Assembly: GCF_018873765.1 (NCBI RefSeq)
Contig: NC_057926.1
Span: 56,061,378 to 56,125,377, forward strand
Source of the DNA: Telopea speciosissima
Taxonomy: Eukaryota; Streptophyta; Magnoliopsida; Proteales; Proteaceae
Direction of reading: 5' to 3'
Length of the DNA: 64,000 bases
Shown: positions 36,901 to 46,108 of the stretch, piece after piece
Numbering within the stretch: position 1 is the stretch's first letter
Layout of the letters: each line of letters opens with the position of its first letter
The notes under the pieces: model-generated
What the model was told of the DNA's origin: nothing
Databases searched by the model: none
What the model saw: the letters and a program-made list of their open reading frames with translations, nothing else
Program-made: the position numbers and the translations under genes

Positions 36901-39061
36901 CTGAAGGAAGGTGGTGGGTTCATGGTCAATGTGTCACCTTCACCAGTAGCATCAACTGACAAGGTTTGGATGAGAAGAGCAACAACACAGCCGAAGAAAC
37001 AAGAAGAAGAGACGAAGAGGATGGGGGAGAAGCAGGTGTGACTGCCTGGGGTTCGATGCTCGTCGGATTGAGATTGCGAATGATGCAACTACTGTATTTC
37101 ACATGCTTAGAGCCCCCATAAAGATTAGGTTACTACGCGTGCAACCAAATTGAAGCACCAACCCTCTCTCTCTCTGCCACTGCTTCTGGCTGGCCAAGCC
37201 AAGTTTGTCATTTTATTTGGGTGGGGTTGCAGGGTAGGGTCAGGATATGGGTGGGTGAGGGGCGGGGTAGAGGGGGTTGGGGAGGGAGGAAGTGGGTGGG
37301 GCAGGATTGCCTTTTCTTGTTGGCAGAAGAACAAATTGGATTGAATGATGGAGAAATAATAAAACAAAACAAATTGATACAAAAGGAGGAGAGATGACGA
37401 CCTACCGTAGATCAAGCGGTGATGAGTAAGGCAACGAGAGTGTGCAAGCGTTCAGGAGTAGAGATGGCGACAGATTAACGGAACTTACCCTTGCTCACTA
37501 CCCCCTCTACCTCTTTCCGCCTACTGGTTAGTCAATCTCTCTCTTTGCTCTCTCCTAGGGTAACTGCAATTACGTATCTCGTCAACTACAGCTCGGTTTG
37601 TGGAGGGCCACCCGTCTCTCTCTCTCTCTCTCTCCCCACCCCCCTGGTTTATGTGGCTTAGCTCGCTTCGGTGGGTACACTCCTCTCCTGTCATAGGGGC
37701 GTCTATGTGTTGTATCCAACATATCGGGACAATGCTGACAAGCTTTTTTTTTAAGGGGTTACATTTTCATGTTGGCAGAAGAAGAAATTGGATTGAATGA
37801 TGGAGAAATAATAAAATAAAGAAAAGGGAAAAGGAATGCTAACTGGTGCCGCAGCGCGGCATGTACCTGCGCCCAAGCACAGTCGCGCGTGAAATGACCG
37901 GGGATTCCCCTGGGAAGGCAGAATTGACCAGGGGTGCGCCGGTCATTTCGTGCGCGGCTGTGCCTGGGTGCTGGTACACGCCGCAGCACTGGTTAGTGTT
38001 CTTTCTCTCTAAAGAAAAATAACAAAAAATAGATGAAGGATGAGATAGATTATGAGAATCGGTTAACAGAAGGGTAATGTAGGTATTCTTAAGTACCAGG
38101 GGAGGAGAGGTTGAAGTTTGCTTTTTGGGGGGAATCAGATGTGAAAGAGTAGGAGCCAGGAGAGAAGTTTGAGTAAATGCAGGGTAAATTATTTGGCTTT
38201 GAATATAGAAGTGTGGCAAAGGGCTAAGGAATCTATTTGGAGAGTCTTGGAAAGTTCATTACCTGATATTTTTGTTATACAATCATGATCGTAGAAGTTG
38301 TTTCCATTTTGCTTTTGTTCCACATTGTTTAATTTTACTTCACTTCGTTTTACTTTACTTGCTTGTGACCAGAATTTTTTTTGGGGGGTGGGGGGGAAGG
38401 GGTTGAGGTTATAAGAACTGAAACCTGAGGTTCCTCATCAAACCAGGATATGTAACTTTGGCTCTGTTTGGTTGCTAGGGAAATTAAAGAGAAGGGAAGT
38501 GAATTTTCAAACCTAAGAACGAAATTTTTGTAACTACTACCCAACATGATTATTTCACTAACTTCAAATCATTCCATATATGATTATTAAATATCAATTT
38601 ATTTTGCATCCAAATCCCTTGGATTTGAAAAGTAAAATAAAAATTGCATCTAAAAGGTACCATTACTAAATATGGTAAGAAATTTAAGTATTTTATACAA
38701 TCATGTTGGGTAATGATTACAAAAGTTCTTTTTTGAGGTTTGATAATTTTCACTTCCCTTCCTGCAACCAAATGGAACCTATGTGATTTCTTTCAATCTA
38801 TAGTTGATATGGATATGGTCTTTTGTTGAATCTCTGGTAAATAGTAACTAATTGACTGTAATATTTAACTTGTTTACTGTTTCTCTTCACTGTAAGAGTC
38901 TCCATACCATCTTACTTCCCACGTAATTTTTCAATTAGTGGTTCCATGTAATGATCCAGGGCTGAGAATTGAATTTGTTTTTACTGCCGTGTTTGCAGGA
39001 AGTTACGTCTCTTCTTGTGGCTAATGGGGTCTCAATGGAGAAAATATTGAAGAACTTCTGA
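24957..39061 (+). CDS. Plastid-type FAD/NAD(P)-binding oxidoreductase, fruit protein pKIWI502 family (five exons, 300 aa)
   Basis: Exons are 24957-25519, 29532-29631, 30173-30268, 30387-30467 and 38999-39061, all GT-AG with agreeing phases. Residues 1-55 are rich in Ser, Pro, His and Arg with few acids, a likely chloroplast transit peptide. An FNR-type fold follows: FAD-binding RPGQYLQLRLP (97-107), then the NAD(P)-binding domain with FATGSGISPIRS, YYGARN, and C-terminal CGQKQMAE (273-280) ending EKILKNF. It matches the kiwifruit pKIWI502 protein and Arabidopsis At1g15140 in layout and length. It probably moves electrons between a pyridine nucleotide and an unknown acceptor; substrate unknown. 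The last exon is only 21 codons and lies behind an 8.5 kb intron holding several elements and an antisense pseudogene. Intron 1 (4 kb) holds a SINE and a gag fossil. The start at 24957 gives the transit peptide; an upstream ATG lies in another frame. Confidence 0.92.
26705..26835 (-). mobile_element. Au-like tRNA-derived SINE
   Basis: On the - strand it has a box-A-like TAGCTCAATTGCAGTGG and a box B GGATTCGAATC. The body is typical of the Au SINE family, with AACAGCCTCTCC, GGGTAAGGCTGCGTAC and GAGCCTCGTGCACTAGG, ending in a T run. It is flanked by perfect 10-bp target duplications ACCTAAGTAT (26695-26704 and 26836-26845). The 5' end may be slightly truncated. It lies in intron 1 of the pKIWI502-like gene. 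Confidence 0.9.
27130..28740 (+). mobile_element. Ty3/gypsy gag fossil
   Basis: The clearest part (about 27686-28126) carries a retrotransposon gag capsid signature: an FPLSGPALRWLVQLDSS stretch, a W-x-D-x-x-x-x-F-x-x-Q-Y motif, a GEGFSKYIARYR stretch, then a Pro/Gln-rich linker. Flanking parts resemble the N- and C-terminal ends of plant gypsy gag. No polymerase and no LTRs were found nearby. It is an old, broken fragment with several breaks, in intron 1 of the pKIWI502-like gene. Confidence 0.8.
30620..31130 (+). mobile_element. Solo-LTR-like repeat
   Basis: The stretch has the U3-R-U5 layout of a plant LTR. U3 contains repeated CTAGAA and TCTAGA motifs. A TATA box CCTATAAATAGGGG lies at about 30920, and CAATAAAGTTCTC at about 30984. 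No flanking duplication is clear and no coding region is attached, so the ends are approximate. Fossil; family undetermined, copia suspected. Confidence 0.55.
31629..31787. repeat. Degenerate tandem duplication
   Basis: Two units share TTTGAATGGGA, ACAG, TTTTCCTTTA and TATTGGCTTGACT at a period of about 90 bp. A further short duplication, CTGCATCCTGATGCATCAAT, occurs at about 31860 and 31921. All lie in the last intron of the pKIWI502-like gene. Confidence 0.6.
33133..34613. mobile_element. Mutator-like non-autonomous DNA transposon, 1.48 kb
   Basis: Terminal inverted repeats of about 48 bp begin GGGGAAAGTTTTCATACACG on the left (33133-33180) and are mirrored at 34566-34613. Each TIR contains an internal small palindrome around ACACGGCCGTGT. 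Flanking 9-mers TTTTATTCA (33124-33132) and TTTTATTAT (34614-34622) agree at seven of nine positions, fitting the 9-bp target duplication of Mutator-like elements with later change. The interior has many TTTAGGG-type motifs and no transposase, so it would depend on a partner. It is in the last intron of the pKIWI502-like gene. Confidence 0.75.
34614..34763. repeat. Tandem duplication next to the Mutator-like element
   Basis: Two about 75-bp units start TTTTATTAT and share GAACTCTTTTCTTTC, GGC, CTTTT, TGAATATTTTCT and AAGACTA. The first unit abuts the right TIR of the 33133-34613 element. Confidence 0.65.
34764..35865. other. Intron DNA without recognised feature
   Basis: AT-rich intron sequence of the pKIWI502-like gene with a C11 run (35110-35120) and pyrimidine-rich DNA near 35700-35850. 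Nothing coding or repeat-like could be named. Confidence 0.4.
35870..37088 (-). pseudogene. Leucine-rich repeat extensin (LRX/PEX) pseudogene
   Basis: Reading the - strand from 37088 gives a hydrophobic leader, then NSRLCNAYIALQTRK, NPFNFTANWVGPNVCSSYGV, AGYLPTELGLLTELTLFHLN and SNRFCGSIPDTF, the N-terminal cap and first repeats of LRX cell-wall proteins. Later parts lie in other frames: MANNNMRGCIPANIGK, LNEIILMNN, LPPQIGQL and DVSFNHLQG, then MKSLEQLDVAHNMFKG, VCQLPRLKNF and a remnant of the Cys hinge (DQRSSRECS). Several LRRs after CGSIPDTF are deleted, at least three frame changes are needed, and the extensin domain is missing. It is a dead antisense copy inside the last intron of the pKIWI502-like gene. 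LRX genes usually lack introns in this region, so a DNA or an RNA origin are both possible. Confidence 0.85.
37832..38005. repeat. GC-rich fold-back (MITE-like) element, long arms
   Basis: The left arm (37832-37900: GAATGCTAACTGGTGC, GCAGCGCGGC, GTACCTGCGCCCAAGCACAG, GAAATGACCG) is mirrored by 37938-38004, with arms of about 67 bp at roughly 85% complementarity around a loop of about 37 bp. It is strikingly GC-rich in an AT-rich intron. No coding capacity and no clear target duplication. Confidence 0.8.
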
Positions 39062-40305
39062 CATATGTTTCAAGACACTTGTGTTGTATCATAGTAGAAA
39101 AACGATTAAGATCCATTCTTTACTCCAAAATGCTGAGCTTATTCTATATTGCGGGTATACATAATGGTACACGATGTTACATCTTCAACCCAGATGGCTG
39201 CAATAACTCCAGCTGCCAAATCATACCCTTTGATTCATATTATTGTTGAACAGATCACAGAAGTGACTGGAACATAAGAGGTTCTTGAGAGTTAACCTTT
39301 TCTCAGAGGCATTGGCAGCCCAAGATATTTTATCAATGGACATCTTACATTAATTTCACTTGCAATTTATTAATTTCACTTGCAATTTTTAAGGGCGAAG
39401 GACATCCTGCTCTTTCCAGAAAGATCTAATACTGTCAAATAATGGTGTTGCTCATTTATACATCAATGCCCTCTCACCGCTGTTTTAAAAACTCAGTCAG
39501 ATCGGTTGAATCGGAATTAGCCATGACCGATCTCTATTCAGATCTGAGTGGTCGATTCTAGGGTTCTTGAGAGCGATTCCATCACAGACCTATTTGATCT
39601 TCGCTTCTCATGCATACTCTGATCAATTGTGCAATGGATGACCTAAAGAATTAATAAGTTGACTGACATCTCCATTTTAACAAGATCATTGACACATGGC
39701 AATGGAATGGAACACATTGAAAGAACCAAGTTTACTTTGGTGTTTCATTCAATCTCTAGAAACCATCACCCATTCATGTTAGAACCTTGAATCAATGCAA
39801 ATTTTAATTCATCAAAAAATCACACATCCAAGATGGCAATTGTAAACTTGAACTCCTTGCATCTAGTGTGCATGTTTAAGAACTCTTACGGGCGCCTATG
39901 AAAGTTAAAATCTAGGATCCTTCGACCATCTCTTGCATGAACATCGATTTAAGTGAAATCCCCACGGGAAGGTAAGTGCCGAGGACCCCATAGAACCATC
40001 CCTCTATTTGTTTTTAATGGAAACGAGATCCTCAATCTTTCCTCCTGATCTACTTCTGATGGGGCGATGCTGTATAATAAAGTATCACATTGCAACGATA
40101 AGGTTATGATTAAGGTGGAAGGAAGAAGAGAAAGAAGAAAACCCGAATTTAATTGAGGTCTATGTCTAACTGCAATTGTTATCCACATCAATTACCCAGA
40201 TATGGGATTATCCCACCAAGGAAAAAAAACAGAAATAACAGTACCAACGCATAATTATTGACCATTTGTTTGTCAATAGAAGGTGTCTCCTAACTTTTTC
40301 AACTG
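39062..40305. other. Convergent 3' spacer
   Basis: This is the space between the stop codons of the pKIWI502-like gene (+) and the FAM133-like gene (-), holding both 3' UTRs. No coding sequence or named repeat was recognised. A GATCGGTTGAATCGG-type stretch near 39500 resembles degenerate repeats elsewhere in the window. Confidence 0.4.
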
Positions 40306-41241
40306 TCAGGTACTGCAATTGTCATTGCTGGCGTTCCCATTCACCTTGTCAGCATGCTGAGCGTGGTCTCCATTCTCCAAGTGCTTCCCATTCTGTTCTT
40401 CCAAATGCTGTGGATGATGATCACTTTCATTGATTCGATGGGGCCTATGGTTGTGATTGTGGTGATGGTGATGACGGTGATGGTGACCATGTCGGTGATT
40501 ACTTTTCTTATGCTTCCTCGGTTTACCTGATTCATCTAGGTCATCATCTGATGACTTCCCCAAGGATCGGCTCCTTTCTCTCCTTTCTCGCTTGTGATCA
40601 GATTCTGAAGAGCTAGAATCATCTGCACTAGATCGGCGATGGCGCTTGCGGTGTCTTGCATGCTGACGTTTATTATCATCAGAATCAGAAGACAAAGAAT
40701 CTTCCTCGCTGGATCGGCGATGGCGTTTGTGGTGTCTAACATGATTTTTCCCAGCATGCTCTCCCTCACTTTCATCACTCGACTCTGAATCAGACCTTGA
40801 ACTAGGGTGCCTATGCCTCCTCTTGTGAGATCGCTTCTTCCTGCGATCTTCCTCGGACCCACTCTCGTAGTCATCACTACTGATGATATCATCGTCCAAT
40901 CTTGAAAGGCGCTTGTTTGGCCTTCGCTTGGATTTCTTCTCTTTCCTTCTCTCATTATCGCCCGAAATATCACAGTGCCCATGCTTCCTGTGCTTCTTGT
41001 GTGCTCTTTTTGCCGTCTTTCTCCCTGCATCACTGCTATCACTATCACTACTGTCATCAGATGACGATGCCGATTTTCTCTTATGCTTCGCAACTTTCAG
41101 CTTCTTTTCTTTTGCTTCAGCATCAGCTCTTGCCTTCGCAGCAGCTTCTAGCTTCTGTTCCCATTTCAAGGGGGCTTCTTTCTTCTCCAGCATTCTCTTC
41201 TTCTTCTCCTCGACCAACTGGATGAACTTCTTGCTATCCAT
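40306..41241 (-). CDS. Lys/Arg/Ser/His-rich FAM133-like nuclear protein (311 aa)
   Basis: This is a single coding exon. Residues 1-55 form a charged helical start (FIQLVEEKKKRMLEKK and APLKWEQKLEAAAKARADAE) similar to the conserved N-terminus of FAM133-type proteins. Residues 56-235 alternate acidic Ser runs (SSSDDSSDSDSSD) with basic blocks. A unit of the form RH-x-KRHRRSS followed by acidic Ser occurs at about 138-158, 168-188 and 196-214. Residues 248-296 are His-rich (HGHHHRHHHHHNHNHRPH). There is no enzyme domain. Composition suggests an RNA-splicing or nuclear-speckle associated protein; His runs and RS-like tracts are known speckle-targeting features. Plant annotation often calls such proteins FAM133-like; the exact orthologue is uncertain. 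The ATG is preceded by a splice acceptor of a 5' UTR intron. Confidence 0.75.
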   Translation of the reverse strand: MDSKKFIQLVEEKKKRMLEKKEAPLKWEQKLEAAAKARADAEAKEKKLKVAKHKRKSASSSDDSSDSDSSDAGRKTAKRAHKKHRKHGHCDISGDNERRKEKKSKRRPNKRLSRLDDDIISSDDYESGSEEDRRKKRSHKRRHRHPSSRSDSESSDESEGEHAGKNHVRHHKRHRRSSEEDSLSSDSDDNKRQHARHRKRHRRSSADDSSSSESDHKRERRERSRSLGKSSDDDLDESGKPRKHKKSNHRHGHHHRHHHHHNHNHRPHRINESDHHPQHLEEQNGKHLENGDHAQHADKVNGNASNDNCST

Positions 41242-43470
41242 TTGGGTTCCAAAACCAGATTAATAACTGCATTTCGGTAAGATGATGACCAGAAGTACAT
41301 CTCACAGAAGAGAAAAATCAATGTTAGTTCTTCCATCAAATCCTTATTTACAAAATTATTAGGTTGGAATGTTTCATAGGCAATATAATTAGGACTTATA
41401 TTGCAATTATCTAGAGAAGAAAGAGAAGCAAGTAGTACAGAAAAGGGACTTTTTCTGTCAACATCAAATGGATTACTTTAATTATCAAAATTCAGGACAA
41501 AGTAATCCAACCAGAATACAGAGAGCAAGAAAGAGAAGAAAATTAAAGGATTAACTACACAAACAGGACACCAAATGCATCAAATTTATCTCCAAATAAC
41601 CCATGACTTTTTCCTCATCCCTCCCCCAGACCCAGTTTTATGATTCTATTAAGGCGTGAAACCTTTCTTCCAAACAAATAGACATTTTCCAGGAAACCCA
41701 TTTCAGAGTGTCCCCTGTATTCTTCTAATGGGCACTTCCCATTAGCTTTCACCTCATCCAGTTCAATACAATTTGAGCTAGCTAATACTACTCCACTCGA
41801 CATCATTTGCACAAAGAAAGGTATACATATCCCAACTACTTCCAGATATATGGATCTCAAATGCTTCCACCAGCACTGGTGCCCTGACTGACCTAACAAA
41901 CTTACACAAGTTCCCAAAGAGGCTCAGACACTCTAAAACCTTCCACTATGCAATAGCATCTGCTCAAGTCAATATGTACCAAAGACTCCTCATAACAGTC
42001 AGAAGATCCTTATATCTTCAAGAAGAGCTCTAGAACATCCTTACGCCCTCAATAGGAGCTTTCACCTACCCAAATTCAATCACATCTTTTGCAGTAATGG
42101 GGTGAGATAAAAGCATTGCAGCATTCCCCTATGAATTCTCAATGGTGCATAATTCAAAAAACTTAGAACCTCAAACTGGGTTTCCTATAGATTATTTCTA
42201 CCTCCTACTTGCTCCATATCCCCCCCCCCCCCCAATGTATCCCATAAGCTGTCATCTTTCAATCGACTAAAATCTAAACGTGTCTTCATAATTTTTTTTC
42301 CAAACCATGTTTACCACTGATTTATGAATTATGACTATGGTATTTGCTAACATGATCTGACACATTCATTTACACCTAGACAAAGTGAGGACTCTGACCA
42401 ATTTGAATATTCAGTAATCACATTGTTCATAAACTCCTATCATTTCACCTGAGACGCTTAAAAGGAGGATAGCGACACAACAAAATGGTGAGTAACCATT
42501 TCGGTTTAGCATGTTATATTATAAACAACATATGAAGGCATCATACAACATGAATTACAATTACATAACCCATCTCATCAATATAATCTACATCCTAAAA
42601 AGAGCACAGAAAATAAGTAATTAACATTACATGAAGCTGCATCCATCTTTCTTACCTTATGCAAAAACCTGCGATGCACTTAGCACAGACTTTCCTAAAG
42701 CCAACCAAAGAATGAAGCTTCCTCCTTTCTCCCTAGGAAAAAGCTTGAACCTTAAAGCCACAAAGTAAATGATTGGAGATCAATCAACACGAGGACAATA
42801 TCACCATTCACCAGACAGGAAAAACAAAACCATGCCAAACAGTTACATAAAAAGCTTACTAAGAATATTAAGCACAAAACGAGACCTGATCATTTGATTG
42901 CAGAATTTTGAAACTCTATGGGTTTAACAAGGCTCAAAGCCCGATAAACAAGCAAATACATGCAATAGACAAATTTTCAACCCTAGATCAAGGATACCCT
43001 TGTTACTAACGCACTCTAACCCAACACTACAAAGCAAGCAAGTGAATATATCGGAGGACACCTGAACAAAAAAGAGACACTTTGACCAGAGAAATCCCTA
43101 AACGGTAAAAAAAATTAAAGCTAAAACCCTTGTAGACGAAACATGGACGAGAAAGAAACGAATACTGATGGTATAAATCGCCTAAACATATGCATGGAAA
43201 TTTAAACCCTAAATAACACGCAAAAGAAACCCTAAACAAAGAATTCTAACAAAAAAAAAATTAAGTAAACGAAAACAGTTTATGTTTCAAAGATTAAAAC
43301 CCTAAATTTATACCTGTGTGAGGGAGAAACAGAGCGACAAGCCAAAGGATCGAATGGCAGATCGAAATAATGAGTGATATCCGCCTCACTTCCACTGAGA
43401 CTCTTTCTATCAAGCCTCCGTCGAGCGTCTTCTCTCCTTGCTTCTTGCTCTCAGAAAGAATCTATCCTGA
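41242..43470 (-). other. 5' UTR and UTR intron of the FAM133-like gene
   Basis: A CTCACACAG/GTATAAAT donor at 43313-43314 and an AAATGCAG/TTATTAAT acceptor at 41266-41267 frame a 2.05 kb intron just upstream of the ATG. Leader exon is about 43314-43455. Three AAACCCTAA telo-box motifs occur near the donor (43204, 43227, 43297). A C14 run is at 42230-42243. No coding exon was recognised inside. Confidence 0.6.
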
Positions 43471-43483
43471 CCGGGCGCTCGAT

Positions 43484-43498
43484 CTATATATATTTAAA
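43484..43498 (-). promoter_or_regulatory. TATA box of the FAM133-like gene
   Basis: On the - strand this reads TTAAATATATATAG, about 170 bp upstream of the leader exon's splice donor. It lies in AT-rich DNA followed by a GC-richer leader, and its position fits a core promoter. Confidence 0.5.
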
Positions 43499-43559
43499 AA
43501 GTAACGGATGCGTAATGCGCACCCGGCCTCTCAGAGTGTCAGTAGCGCGTTGCTATAAG

Positions 43560-44237
43560 TATCCTCTAAAGTCCACGAGTCTACAACAGGCATCTACAAG
43601 CAGAACATTCCATCAAATCAAATAATGGTGATAGCCTAGTTTGACCCGGCAAGCCTGAGCCCATCCAAACCCGTCCTAAGTCCAATAGGGGCTGCGTATT
43701 CGGCCTCTACAGTCAGGTCGGGTTGTCGGGTCAGGCTTGGCCCAGATCATTCATATATAAATAATTGAAAAAGAATGCTACCGGATTGTGTGGTCCCTAT
43801 GCCCAAACTTGAGCGATTATCATTAGTACTCTCTCTGAAATTAAAAAAAATTTCATTCATGTTGATGCCTCTTACGTGCGTTCTCATTGACTATTGCGGT
43901 GTTGCAAGGCTACGAGATTAGGGATCAATTAGCGATTCTTGCCCTATAATAAATATATGGGGAGAATGTCCATGATGCCAATCGAAAGGAATCGGCACAC
44001 CACGATTTGGTTAATTCATTTTTTTTAATGTGATGTATCCACAACAATCTCATTGCTTTTGATGAGGAAGGGGGTCGACCACCTACCTTCTTCTATAGAC
44101 AGGAGATCTACTTCATATAAGCATATCAAACCTTGAGCTGAATCAATCAAGTTGGTCTACCCGATCGAAAAAATTCGAACCGAACCAATTCCCTATCGGG
44201 TTGTCTTTGGTTTGGAGTATTAATGTATTATGACTGG
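43560..44237. repeat. AACCGAA-rich repeat, left part
   Basis: Low-copy-looking DNA ending in AACCGAACCAATTCCC-type sequence, interrupted at ACTGG (44233-44237) by the LTR element and continued at 55108. The upstream part has a CGGGTTGTCGGGTCAGGC block. Similar AACCGA- and GAATTGAACC-rich stretches occur at 58720-58900. Confidence 0.4.
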
Positions 44238-45016
44238 TGTTGCGTCAAGAAATCGCTCAGCAGTCCTTCGAGTGCCGTAACCTGTAAAAGACCCTGGGTG
44301 ACAAAGGAGAACTGGTGTGGTTCCGGCCTAGGACTCTCCAATGCCTAAGTTAGATCTCTCTGAGCAAATAGATGAATAGTATTATTCACTATGAGTTAAG
44401 ATATCCCCTGATGGGGCTATGTACCTTGCCTTTTATAGTAGAGTATGGCGGTGTGGAGAGTCCCAGTTGATGTAGAGTGTTTGTCGTAGGTGATAGAGTC
44501 CTTGAGTAGCAGGGCTCCTCTTTGATAGGTTGTCTCCCGTGAGACGTGGTGTCATGATAGACTTGGTAGTCGTCTTCCTGTAAGACGTAGTGTCCTTGAT
44601 AGACTTGGCATCCTTGGTGGATAGACCTCATCGACGTGGTAGATGAGGTTCCTAGTATATGAGTCCATTCAGACTACGTGACTCGATAGGCGGTGGCCCA
44701 GAGTCCTTGGGGTTGCGATCTGTGTCTTGTTGATGGCAATGGTGATTGTCGTGTTCGAGGGAGATTGTGCCCGGGGATGACGTGTTCGGGGAATCCGTGC
44801 CCTGGGGTCTTCATCCAGGGGGGTTGGCGCCCAGGGAGGTCCACGCCCCCAAGGGGGTTGGCGCCCAAGGGTGGCCGCACCTGATGGGATTCGCGCCCGT
44901 GGGTGTTGGTGGTCGGTGCCTACGGTTGGTCCTTCATTGGCCCTGTTTTGGCTCCCTTCCTTGGACTGGGACACGTGGCGACCTCTGATTAGTTGGAGTG
45001 AATTTGGGGTTCATCA
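44238..45016 (-). repeat. 3' LTR of the Tat element (left in window), 779 bp
   Basis: In + coordinates it begins TGTTGCGTCAAGAAATCGCT and ends GGGGTTCATCA. It contains two copies of a roughly 32-bp GGCGCCCA-type unit near 44825-44875, against three in the other LTR. Confidence 0.93.
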
Positions 45017-45032
45017 TTTGCCCCCACTCTCT
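45017..45032 (-). other. Polypurine tract of the Tat element
   Basis: On the - strand AGAGAGTGGGGGCAAA directly precedes the TG of the 3' LTR, the expected place for the second-strand primer. Confidence 0.75.
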
Positions 45033-45539
45033 TGGAACAGAGTGCTCAAGAGAGTATCTTCTGCATTCTTGTATCAATTAGGGGGTTCCCTGCAAACAAT
45101 TTCTTCTCTGAGGGTGTGTTTGTAAATAATTTGGTGAGGGAGAGGTTATGGGTTCAAACCTCTCCTCTCCCATTTTTTGTCTCTTTTTCTTTTTTCCCTT
45201 CTTTTTGTAGATATTTGCCCTTGTCTCATTCTCCCTTTTTACTTTTTGCTTTCCATTTCTCTTCCTCTCTCTCTTGGTTTTGCTCTCTTTACTTTTTGCA
45301 TCTTCCACTCTGGCTTGGCCTTGAGTTTTGTCACTATTCATTATGCCCCCCATGTGTTTGTTCTTGGGTCACCATGGAGAGTAGTGTCTTCTACTTGCTT
45401 TCTTGACTCTTCTAGTCTTGCCTCTGGACTTGGTTTGCTTCATGGTATGCATGGCTCGATGCTTGGTCCTTGCCTTGTCCTCACACTAGCGTGCCTAGCT
45501 TGCCTTGGCCCGCGTTTGCCCATTGCCAACTGGGCTCAC

Positions 45540-45961
45540 CCCTGTTGCTCTATCGATGCTTGCTCGTGACCCGCGGTCTGCGCCTGTCGCTTGGCCGACG
45601 CCTAGCCGCGGTCCACACCTGCTCAGTGTACCTACTGCTCGTTCGGCGCCCATCCCACGCGGTCCATGCCTGTCAAGGAGTCTACGCCCGGTGTTTCGAT
45701 CGGTGCCCTTCTGTCATGGTCCACGCCTGCTGTCTGATTGGCGCCTATCCGCCGTGGTCCGCGCCCATCAGGGGATCCACGCCTACTGTCTGATCGGCGC
45801 CAATCCACCGCGGTCCGCGCCCCTCTGGTCCCCGTCCCTCTGGTTCGCGCCCATCTGGTCCGCGCCCCTTCAATTCACGCCCTTTCGATTCGTGCCCTTT
45901 GATCGGCGTCTGGTATGCTCCTTTCTTTCTCTTCTTCTTCTTCTTCTTCTTCTTTCTTTTC

Positions 45962-45993
<32 letters not shown>

Positions 45994-46010
45994 CTTTTTT
46001 TTTTTTTGTT
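45540..46010. repeat. Short tandem GC-rich repeats and CTT/TTTTC microsatellite in the element
   Basis: Variants of GGTCCGCGCCC and GGTCCACGCCT recur every 15-40 bp between 45590 and 45905. They are followed by a CTT run and TTTTC repeats (45930-46008). Part of the rapidly changing region between the antisense coding region and the 3' LTR. Confidence 0.6.
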
Positions 46011-46108
46011 TGGTTATGCATTGGTAGTTGTAGGTTGTCATCCCTTTCTTCACGTTGGTTGCTTTGCTTTGGGAGACCGTCATTCTGAGTAAGTAGCTAA
46101 TAGCTAGT

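Noticed and set aside
40883-41263. Open frames on the + strand over the FAM133-like gene
   Set aside because: They are mirror translations of the Ser/Lys-rich coding sequence on the - strand.
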